Assembly (NCBI RefSeq): GCF_038148855.1
Contig: NZ_JBBVGR010000005.1
Span: 1-64,000, forward strand
Origin: Phycobacter sedimenti
GTDB taxonomy: Bacteria > Pseudomonadota > Alphaproteobacteria > Rhodobacterales > Rhodobacteraceae
Length of the DNA: 64,000 bases
Direction: 5' to 3'
Part shown: positions 8,292 through 15,716 of the stretch, piece after piece
How positions within the stretch are numbered: position 1 is the first letter of the stretch
How the letters are laid out: each line of letters starts with the position of its first letter
Notes under the pieces: generated by a model
What the model was told of the DNA's origin: nothing
Seen by the model: the letters and a program-made list of their open reading frames with translations, nothing else
Database searches by the model: none
Program-made: the position numbers and the translations under genes

Positions 8292-8456
8292 TCAAATCTT
8301 CTTTGCAGATCCTGCCTTGGCCGTGGCGCGGCAGCGCGTCGAGCAATAGATCACCTGCTCCCAATCGCGCGCCCACTTGCGTCGCCAGCTGAATGGCCGG
8401 GAGCAGATCGGGCAGATCTTGCTGGGCAGATCGGATTTCTTGCGCATGCGGGCCAT
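8292..8456 (-). CDS. DUF2256 small zinc-ribbon-like protein
   Basis: A 54-residue protein. The translation runs MARMRKKSDLPSKICPICSR and continues with RPFSWRRKWARDWEQVIYCS and TRCRATAKAG. Four cysteines arranged as CPIC and YCSTRC suggest a small zinc-binding fold, and the protein is strongly basic. Its ATG overlaps the stop codon of the photolyase-like gene (TGATG at 8458-8454), so translation must be coupled. DUF2256 proteins are commonly found next to photolyase/cryptochrome genes. The function is not established, and a nucleic-acid-binding accessory role is only a guess. Confidence 0.9.
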   Translation of the reverse strand: MARMRKKSDLPSKICPICSRPFSWRRKWARDWEQVIYCSTRCRATAKAGSAKKI

Positions 8457-9964
8457 CAGAAATCAAAACTCATCTGGGCAGAAGCTTTGGCTGCGCCTTT
8501 GCCTCGCTTGTGGCGACTGGAAGGTGGTTTTCGGCTGGCGTGTTTCTGGACGATGCGCTGTGCAACGGGGCGGAACCCCTCGGCTCTGCGTACGTCCCAG
8601 ACCGCATCACGGGCCGTGCGCGCCGCGGCTTGCACATCAACGATGGGTTCAGGGTAACTGCGGCCCAGCAGCTGCCCCGCGCCCTCCCACTTCCACGGCT
8701 CCTGAAGGAAGCGATCCGGCACCCCGGCCAGTTCTGGCAGCCAGGTGCGCGTGAAGGCTCCGGTCGGGTCCTGATCCAGCCCCTGCTTTACCGGGTTATA
8801 GATGCGGATCGTGTTCATCCCCGTGGTACCAGACTGCATCTGCACCTGGCTCCAGTGAATGCCCGGCTCATAGTCGGTGAACATGCGCGCCAGATGTTGC
8901 CCGGTCCTGCGCCAATCGAGCCACAGATGATAGGAGGCCACGGACATAACCATAGCCCGCATGCGAAAGTTCAGCCAGCCGTTCGCCCTGAGCGAGCGCA
9001 TGCAGGCATCGACAAAGGGCATTCCTGTCTCGCCCGCTTGCCAGGCCTTCAGTCGTATCGCATCCGGCTCCACTGGCCGCAGTCCCTCGTAGGCAGGATG
9101 CAGGCAATGACGCTCAATATCCGGCTGATCTTCCAGCTTTTGAATGAAGTGATCGCGCCAGGCCAGACGCGCCTGAAACGACTTGAGCGAGCCGGACCAA
9201 CCACCGTTGCGCTCTTTGGATTGCTGATTTCGCGTCGCCTGCACCGCCTCGCGGACAGAAAGCGTGCCGAACGCCAGATGCGGGGAAAGGCGCGAGCAGG
9301 CCTGAGCGCCCTCCAGCGGCGAGGACATGGCGCGCCGGTAGTGCTGGCCGCGATGTTCCAGAAAACTCATCAGGCGCTCACGGCCCGCGCGGCGTCCACC
9401 CGCCTGGACCGAGCGGATCCCATCCGCGTTCAGGCCCAGGTCCGTGGCCTTTGGCATGGGGGCACGCGTCACTGCCACAGCCCTGATGCGGTCTGGCGCG
9501 GGCAAGCGCGGCTGTGTCATGACATCGTCCCGTGCCGACTGCCAGCCGCTGCGCCCTGCAAGACGGCGCACGACCCCGCACTGGGGAATTTCGATCCAGG
9601 GCACCCCCCGACCGCGCGCCCAGGCCGCCACACGTTTGTCGCGTTCGTAGGTCCAGCCGTTGCCGGTTTCCTCGTGGCTGACCAGACGCAGACATCGGTA
9701 CCGCTCTGCCAACTCATCCAGCACCGCAACCGCATCGCCAGTCCGTATTGCCAGATCGGCACCGCGTTGCAGCAGTGACAGACGCAGATCCCGCAGGCTT
9801 TCCTCGAGAAAACGATACTGGCGAAAGGAGGCATCCGGCTGTTGCCAGAGATCCGGCTCGACGATGTAGAGGCAAAGCACGGGATCCCCAAACGAGATCA
9901 CCCGGTCCAGTGCCGGGTGATCGTCAACTCGCAGGTCGCGCTTGAACCACAGGATCGATGTCAT
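8456..9964 (-). CDS. Cryptochrome/deoxyribodipyrimidine photolyase family protein
   Basis: A 502-residue flavoprotein. The N-terminal Rossmann photolyase domain begins ILWFKRDLRVDDHPAL and includes the antenna-site region (residues 1-130). The C-terminal FAD-binding domain shows SRLSPHLAFGTLSVREA, TGMPFVDACMRSLRANGWLNFR and HWSQVQMQSGTTGMNTIRIYNP. The last motif corresponds to the ASTGTD...RIFNP FAD loop of photolyases but is altered. Such proteins repair UV-induced pyrimidine dimers using light or serve as blue-light sensors, and the sequence alone does not decide. The C-terminal 30 residues are basic and disordered. It overlaps the DUF2256 gene by one base. Confidence 0.9.
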   Translation of the reverse strand: MTSILWFKRDLRVDDHPALDRVISFGDPVLCLYIVEPDLWQQPDASFRQYRFLEESLRDLRLSLLQRGADLAIRTGDAVAVLDELAERYRCLRLVSHEETGNGWTYERDKRVAAWARGRGVPWIEIPQCGVVRRLAGRSGWQSARDDVMTQPRLPAPDRIRAVAVTRAPMPKATDLGLNADGIRSVQAGGRRAGRERLMSFLEHRGQHYRRAMSSPLEGAQACSRLSPHLAFGTLSVREAVQATRNQQSKERNGGWSGSLKSFQARLAWRDHFIQKLEDQPDIERHCLHPAYEGLRPVEPDAIRLKAWQAGETGMPFVDACMRSLRANGWLNFRMRAMVMSVASYHLWLDWRRTGQHLARMFTDYEPGIHWSQVQMQSGTTGMNTIRIYNPVKQGLDQDPTGAFTRTWLPELAGVPDRFLQEPWKWEGAGQLLGRSYPEPIVDVQAAARTARDAVWDVRRAEGFRPVAQRIVQKHASRKPPSSRHKRGKGAAKASAQMSFDF

Positions 9965-10009
9965 GCGACATCAGATAAGCGCCGCACGAGGATAGTCAAA
10001 AGCTGCCTG

Positions 10010-10636
10010 TCAGGCGCGTTTGCGCCGCCATGCGGCAAACCCGCCAAGCGCCCCCAGAAGCAGCAGGCCAGAGGCCGGGATCGGCACGGGCGCGGCATCA
10101 AAGGTCACCTCGCTCAGCATGATCCAGCTGCTGTTCTGAGCGAAGATATCAAAGACCAGGCTGTTTGTGGGCGCCACCGAAGCAAGATTGATCGTATGCG
10201 CAATCGGGGCGCTGCCGCCCGGGTCGGTCACGTAGGACAAGAAGCTGTCGTTCACTTCCAGTTTCTGAGGTGTCCGGACCCCGCCGGCCCCATTGGAGTC
10301 ATCAAAATGGAAGGTGACGCTGGTGAAATCCCACATCTGATTGAAGAAGAACTCGATCCGGGGCGAAATGTTGGACCATCCCACATAGGGCGCGGGCGTA
10401 TTGAACCAGTTCTGGGTTGCGATAATGCCGTCGGTCAGGTCCCCGACGCCGCCGCTGAGTGGCGCAAGACTGGTCGTCGTCGGCGCACCCGGCGCATTAT
10501 AGCTGTCGTCCCAATATGTATAGCTTCCGGTCTGCCCATTCTGCATGGAATAGCTGACCGGGCTGACGGAGGCCGCGCTGACGGCTGCACCGGACAAACA
10601 CAGCGCAGCGGCGGCAAAGATGGCAGTCTTTGACAT
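10010..10636 (-). CDS. Secreted protein with VPIPA-type (VPLPA-CTERM) sorting signal
   Basis: A 208-residue exported protein. Residues 1-22 form a signal peptide (MSKTAIFAAAALCLSGAAVSA). The C-terminus reads PVPIPASGLLLLGALGGFAA followed by WRRKRA: a proline motif, one membrane helix and a basic tail, which is the VPLPA-CTERM variant of PEP-CTERM signals known in Rhodobacteraceae and linked to exosortase and exopolysaccharide. The middle (SPRIEFFFNQMWDFTSVTFHFDD) looks like a beta-rich exodomain of unknown role. The ATG at 10636 is preferred over the GTG at 10645 because the GTG lies within the ribosome binding site AAAGGTGA. It is divergent from pepN. Confidence 0.85.
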   Translation of the reverse strand: MSKTAIFAAAALCLSGAAVSAASVSPVSYSMQNGQTGSYTYWDDSYNAPGAPTTTSLAPLSGGVGDLTDGIIATQNWFNTPAPYVGWSNISPRIEFFFNQMWDFTSVTFHFDDSNGAGGVRTPQKLEVNDSFLSYVTDPGGSAPIAHTINLASVAPTNSLVFDIFAQNSSWIMLSEVTFDAAPVPIPASGLLLLGALGGFAAWRRKRA

Positions 10637-10832
10637 TGTAATCACCTTTCGTGAATCAATAAGCAGACAATTCTATTAAACAGTATTGACACCCTTGGCT
10701 CCAAAGAGATTCGCAAGAACTCCCGTCATACTTGCGATGTTTCCGCAAACACCCCCTTCAATTCCACCTACGCGTGTACCTCTGGTCACCCGGCACCTTC
10801 CTCGCTAACTGATAGGGCAAAGGAGACATGCA

Positions 10833-13385
10833 ATGCACGACAGCGCCCCAAAGATGTTTTACCTCAAGGATTATGCTCCCTTCCCTTTCACGGTTGAAAG
10901 TGTCGAACTGACCTTCAAGCTGGCGCCCGGCGCGACGCGCGTGCTGAGCAAGATCCGCTTTGCTCCGCGTCCGGGCGCCGCAACAGGCAAGCTGTTCCTG
11001 CACGGGGAAGAGCTGAAACTGATCCGCGCCGCAATCGATGGCAGCGAGGTGACGCCCACCCTGACGGCGGAAGGCCTCACCTGCGATGTGCCAGACAGCC
11101 CCTTTACCTGGGAAGCCGAGGTCGAGATCGACCCGCAAGGCAACACCGCGCTCGAGGGGCTATACATGTCGAACGGCATGTATTGCACCCAATGCGAGGC
11201 CGAAGGCTTCCGCAAGATCACCTATTACCCCGACCGCCCAGACGTGATGTCCACCTTCAAGGTACGCATCGAAGGCGACGAGCCGGTGAAGCTTTCGAAC
11301 GGGAATCCCACGGCCAGCGGCGCGGGCTGGGCCGAATGGCATGATCCATGGCCCAAACCTGCCTATCTGTTTGCTCTGGTGGCCGGCGATCTGGTGAACC
11401 ATCCCGACAGCTTCACCACCAAATCCGGCAAGGAGGTCGAACTGAACATCTGGGTGCGCCCCGGCGACGAGGGAAAATGCGCCTTCGGCATGGAGGCACT
11501 GAAGAAGTCGATGAAGTGGGACGAAGATGTCTACGGGCGCGAATATGACCTCGACATCTTCAACATCGTGGCCGTGGATGATTTCAACATGGGCGCGATG
11601 GAGAACAAGGGCCTCAACATTTTCAACTCCTCCTGCGTACTGGCCTCGCCCGACACCTCTACCGACGCCAATTACGAGCGGATCGAGGCGATCATCGCCC
11701 ATGAGTATTTCCACAACTGGACCGGAAATCGGATTACCTGCCGCGACTGGTTCCAGCTGTGCCTGAAAGAAGGCCTGACCGTTTTCCGCGATGCGCAGTT
11801 CACTTCGGACATGCGCTCGGCCCCGGTGAAACGGATTTCGGATGTGATCGACCTGCGCGCGCGCCAGTTCCCCGAGGATGGCGGCCCGCTTGCCCATCCG
11901 CCGCGCCCCGAGGAGTTCCAGGAGATCAACAACTTTTACACCGCCACCGTCTACGAAAAGGGTGCCGAGGTGATCGGCATGCTGAAACGGCTGGTGGGGG
12001 ATGAAGGCTATTCAAAGGCGCTGGATCTCTACTTTGACCGTCACGATGGGCAGGCCTGCACGATTGAGGATTGGCTCAAGGTGTTCGAGGACGCGACGGG
12101 CCGGGATCTTTCTCAGTTCAAGCTCTGGTACAGCCAGGCGGGCACCCCGCGCCTGAGCGTCGAAGAAAGCTACGCAGACGGCACCTACACGCTGACCTTT
12201 GAACAGAAGATCGCGCCCACTCCCGGTCAGCCCGACAAGGCGCCCCGCGTGATCCCGATCGCGGTTGGCCTTCTGGGGCCCAATGGAGATGAGGTGCTGC
12301 CCACGCAGGTTCTGGAGATGACCGAAGGCAAGCAGAGCTTTTCCTTCGAAGGGCTATCGGCCAAACCCGTGCCCTCGATCCTGCGGGAATTCTCCGCTCC
12401 GGTGATCCTTGAGCGCGAGACCACGAATGCCGAACGCGCCTTTATGCTGGCCCATGACACCGATCCCTTCAACCGATGGGAAGCGGGCAATGCCCTCGCC
12501 CGCGAGGCGCGGGTTGCCATGATCCTGGACGGGGCCGCGCCGGATGCGGATTACCTCGATGCGCTGCAGAAACTCTTGCGTGACGACGATCTGGACCCGG
12601 CCTTCCGGGCGCTGGTTCTGTCGCCGCCCAGCCAGTCGGACATTGCCCAGACCCTGTTCGAGCGCGGCCATGTGCCCGATCCGCAAAAGATCTACGACGC
12701 GGCAGAAACCTTTGCGCAGACCCTCGCCGAACTGCTGGCAGATACGCTGCCCCGCCTTTATGCTGCGACCACGGTCGACGGCGCCTACAGCCCCGATGCC
12801 ACCAGCACCGGCAAGCGGGATCTCAATGGCCGTATCCTGTCCCTGCTCACGCGTCTCGACGGCGGGCAGCAGGCCGCGCGCCAGTATGAGGCCGCCGACA
12901 ACATGACCCAGCAATACAGCGCCCTCGCCTGCCTGTTGAAGGCAGAAAAGGGCGCGGCGCAGACGCAGGCCTTCTACGCGCAATGGAAAGACGACCGGCT
13001 GGTGATGGACAAATGGTTCGCCCTGCAGATAGCCACAGCCACCCCCGAAGCCGCCGCCAAGGTCGCAAAGGATCTGACCGAGCACGCGCTGTTCACGCTG
13101 AAGAACCCCAACCGGTTCCGCGCCGTCATGGGCGCGCTGGCGGGCAACCATGCGGGTTTCCATCACGCATCCGGCGCGGGTTATCGCCTTTTGGCCGAGA
13201 ACCTTATTGCGCTGGACAGTCTCAACCCCCAGACCACCGCCCGCATGTGTGCCGCCTTCCAGACCTGGAAGCGCTATGACACGGACAGACAGGACCTGAT
13301 CCGTACCGAGCTGCAGCGGATCGCCGGTACTGCGGGGCTGAGCCGCGACACCACCGAGATGGTCAGCCGGATCCTGGATGCCTGA
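10833..13385 (+). CDS. pepN: Aminopeptidase N (M1 family)
   Basis: An 850-residue zinc aminopeptidase of the bacterial PepN type, which removes N-terminal residues from peptides in the cytoplasm. The exopeptidase motif GAMEN is at about residues 254-258. The zinc motif HEYFHNWTGNRITCRDW begins near residue 289, with the third ligand Glu in LKEGLTVFRDAQF. The N-terminal beta domain (residues 1-190) and the long C-terminal helical domain (from about 530) are complete, and length agrees with the family. The start ATG has AAAGGAGA at a good distance. A 13-bp perfect hairpin lies 28 bp after the stop codon. Confidence 0.97.
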   Translation: MHDSAPKMFYLKDYAPFPFTVESVELTFKLAPGATRVLSKIRFAPRPGAATGKLFLHGEELKLIRAAIDGSEVTPTLTAEGLTCDVPDSPFTWEAEVEIDPQGNTALEGLYMSNGMYCTQCEAEGFRKITYYPDRPDVMSTFKVRIEGDEPVKLSNGNPTASGAGWAEWHDPWPKPAYLFALVAGDLVNHPDSFTTKSGKEVELNIWVRPGDEGKCAFGMEALKKSMKWDEDVYGREYDLDIFNIVAVDDFNMGAMENKGLNIFNSSCVLASPDTSTDANYERIEAIIAHEYFHNWTGNRITCRDWFQLCLKEGLTVFRDAQFTSDMRSAPVKRISDVIDLRARQFPEDGGPLAHPPRPEEFQEINNFYTATVYEKGAEVIGMLKRLVGDEGYSKALDLYFDRHDGQACTIEDWLKVFEDATGRDLSQFKLWYSQAGTPRLSVEESYADGTYTLTFEQKIAPTPGQPDKAPRVIPIAVGLLGPNGDEVLPTQVLEMTEGKQSFSFEGLSAKPVPSILREFSAPVILERETTNAERAFMLAHDTDPFNRWEAGNALAREARVAMILDGAAPDADYLDALQKLLRDDDLDPAFRALVLSPPSQSDIAQTLFERGHVPDPQKIYDAAETFAQTLAELLADTLPRLYAATTVDGAYSPDATSTGKRDLNGRILSLLTRLDGGQQAARQYEAADNMTQQYSALACLLKAEKGAAQTQAFYAQWKDDRLVMDKWFALQIATATPEAAAKVAKDLTEHALFTLKNPNRFRAVMGALAGNHAGFHHASGAGYRLLAENLIALDSLNPQTTARMCAAFQTWKRYDTDRQDLIRTELQRIAGTAGLSRDTTEMVSRILDA

Positions 13386-13853
13386 CAGGGACGGCCCCGG
13401 CGCTAGCCGCGGGCCTGCCTGCGAAAGACCATTCACGTTCGCAGGCAGGCGCGCTCCATCGGGCTGGGGCTTGCCGTGGCGGCCCGGCTCCCGGTGCTGA
13501 TCCCGGTGCGGACCATCCCTGTCCTGTTCGCACAGCCCGCCCTCTGGATCCTAGCCCGTCTTGCCCATCCCACGCTGCCCGGTCTTTTGGAGCCGGGCAG
13601 GACGCCCCGGTCCGGGCTGGACCTGACGTCAGATGAAATCAGTCGGCTCACCGGATCCATGCGCGGACCGGTGCCGCGAAACGGTATCACTGGCGCAAAT
13701 CGACCGCCTGAGAAGAACACCGCATCCTGCAGATTGCAGCCGCTTTTTTCACTTTTTTAATAGCATTTTACAGGATCGGCCAAGGAAGTAACCTTTTTCG
13801 TTGACCGTACACCTAATTCCCCAAATTGGCACCTTCCGTTCCCCAGAGCCGCC
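13386..13853. other. Intergenic region with a 13-bp perfect hairpin
   Basis: No gene is convincingly supported. GCCTGCCTGCGAA (13413-13425) pairs perfectly with 13438-13450 around a 12-nt loop. It probably ends the pepN transcript, although no T-tract follows. A GTG-started frame at 13476-13760 could encode 94 residues, but it has no recognisable motif and a weak ribosome site. From about 13740 the DNA turns AT-rich (T6 runs, TTTTAATAGC), a likely promoter region for the gene starting at 13854. Confidence 0.5.
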
Positions 13854-15215
13854 ATGTTTGCGCCGCAAATCCGCATCAGTCTGGACCGCGACGACGCACT
13901 GCCCAACCTGCGGGAACCGAGAATGCCAAGATCCCCCTTCCCTCTTTCGGACATCCTGTCCCGCCTTCCGGCTGCCCTTGCCATCCGGCGCATACCGCGA
14001 CAGGAGGCGCACGGAAATGCCCCGGGTGCTTCCCTCCATGTCGGTGCGGACTGGCCGCGGCCACAGGAGTGCCTGTCGATCTCGGTGCGCACCGAAAGCG
14101 AGGAAGACGCAGCCTGCCACGCGCTGCAGGAGGAAGGGCAGTTTCTCGCCCGCCAGGAACGCTGGCAGGAGCTGTCAGACCGGCTTGCCGCCGCCGATGC
14201 ATCGGGCCGCAGCACGCCCGGCGGGATGCCCGAGACCGAGCTGCTGGCCTATGGTGCCCGCGCCGATGTGGTCAATGCGGTCGAACATGCGCTTGGCGAG
14301 GGGGCGCCCTGGAACCAGCGGCAGCTGGTCGATGGTATCATGGCGCTCGAGGCCATCCGCAGAGACCACCGCAGTGATCCCTATCTCACCGCACTGATCG
14401 CATGTGCCCATATCGACATAGGATGGCTCTGGCGTGGACCGGGGCTGGAGGAGACTGCCTCGCGCGCGCATCTGCGCCGCTGTGCAGCCCATTTCGAACG
14501 CGCTGCGGCGCTGCTGTCAAAGGTATCGGGCCTCGGGCAGGACAGCGCCTTTCTTGCCGCCGCAGACTGTTCGCTGTTTTCCGCCCGGCAGGGCGACACG
14601 TTGCAGGTGGCCGATGCCTATTCCCGGCTTATTGACCTTGCCCCGCGCAACCACCGTCCCATGCGCGCCCTTGGGGTGCAGATGCTACCGCGCTGCTCTG
14701 GCTCTTATAACGCGCTGGAGCTCGAAGCCCGCCGCACCGCAGCGCGCACCCAAAAGACCTGGGGCGCAGGAGCGTACTCATGGGTATACTTCGACGCGCT
14801 GGCGACGGATCCCGAGGTCAGCGCCCATGTGGATACGCGTTTCTTCATCGACGGTTTGCGCGACATCCTGCTGCATGTCCCGACCCAGGCCATGGCCAAT
14901 CTCCTGAGCGCCTATTGCGCCGTAGCCCTTGGCGGGGCACAGATGAATGGCAGACCAGCCAGCACCCCGCGTGAAGAAATCGCAACCGCCGCAGAGTGGC
15001 TCATCCGGGACCATCTGCGCGAGGTGCACCCTCTGATCTGGGCCCATGCGGCTCAGGGGTTTGACAACAATGCCCGCGTCAAATCCCTGCGCCGGTTCTC
15101 GGCGCGGGGGCAGGCCCAGGCCACCGAGTTCATTGCGCAGATTTTTCGCGAGGAACTCTCACGCGGTCAAAAGATCGCAATCTCTCCCGACGGGCTGCAC
15201 ATGTCGGCCGGGTAA
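13854..15215 (+). CDS. Unrecognised 453-residue protein, probably helical-repeat
   Basis: No known family is recognised. The protein is 453 residues, soluble, with no signal peptide or membrane helix. The middle (residues about 150-350) is rich in Ala/Leu helices with TPR-like spacing (AHLRRCAAHFERAAALLSKV, then DCSLFSARQGDTLQVADAYS), suggesting a repeat scaffold. A conserved-looking C-terminal part contains WGAGAYSWVYFDALATDPEV and WLIRDHLREVHPLIWAHAAQ. Codon use and GC fit the host. The start is uncertain: the ATG at 13854 lacks a clear ribosome site, and the ATG at 13923 would remove 23 residues. It stands alone between two intergenic regions. Confidence 0.72.
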   Translation: MFAPQIRISLDRDDALPNLREPRMPRSPFPLSDILSRLPAALAIRRIPRQEAHGNAPGASLHVGADWPRPQECLSISVRTESEEDAACHALQEEGQFLARQERWQELSDRLAAADASGRSTPGGMPETELLAYGARADVVNAVEHALGEGAPWNQRQLVDGIMALEAIRRDHRSDPYLTALIACAHIDIGWLWRGPGLEETASRAHLRRCAAHFERAAALLSKVSGLGQDSAFLAAADCSLFSARQGDTLQVADAYSRLIDLAPRNHRPMRALGVQMLPRCSGSYNALELEARRTAARTQKTWGAGAYSWVYFDALATDPEVSAHVDTRFFIDGLRDILLHVPTQAMANLLSAYCAVALGGAQMNGRPASTPREEIATAAEWLIRDHLREVHPLIWAHAAQGFDNNARVKSLRRFSARGQAQATEFIAQIFREELSRGQKIAISPDGLHMSAG

Positions 15216-15353
15216 GACAGGCCTTCTTGATGCAAGAGAAACCAACCAAGTGTTTTGCCTCTTGCGCTAGGGGTGAATGCATCCGACGCCCGGGATGAAA
15301 GGTTTGCTTTGAGACCTTTGCAGTGGATACTGCATTTCGTTCCAATGTAAGAC

Positions 15354-15593
15354 ATGATTGGGCTTGTAACCGATTTTACTTTGGAGCTTGAGTTGATAGC
15401 GAACCAGATAACCTTGACACTTTTTCCAGTGGTGGTCGGCGTTCTGGTTGTCGGCTTGGTTGCTATCTCAAGAAAACGAAAGAAAAATCAGCCGCCGAAA
15501 GCCCACAGTCCGCATCATCCAGGTTTGGATTACGACCCCAAGGAAATTGTACGCAGCAAGGGCAGCGGAATGGCAGATGGTGGTGTCGGATAG
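15354..15593 (+). CDS. Small single-pass membrane protein, hypothetical
   Basis: A 79-residue frame. One hydrophobic helix (residues about 18-38, LTLFPVVVGVLVVGLVAISR) is followed by a basic stretch RKRKKNQPPK and a polar tail, giving an N-out, C-in single-pass topology. The region is AT-richer than its surroundings. No family is recognised and the ribosome binding site is weak (TAAGA), so it may not be a real gene. It faces the tex gene in convergent orientation. Confidence 0.42.
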   Translation: MIGLVTDFTLELELIANQITLTLFPVVVGVLVVGLVAISRKRKKNQPPKAHSPHHPGLDYDPKEIVRSKGSGMADGGVG

Positions 15594-15716
15594 ACCAATA
15601 GCGGCCAGTTTCGCAATCATGGCTCATGGCAGCTTCGTCCGCGCAGTAGACGCCTGGCCTTCTCCACACGGGGCCTAGGGACTGGCTCGCACCCAGTCCC
15701 ATTGCTTCACCCCGCA

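Noticed and set aside
13476..13760. Possible 94-residue gene after pepN
   Set aside because: Only a GTG start with a weak ribosome site, no recognisable motif and a competing frame on the other strand.
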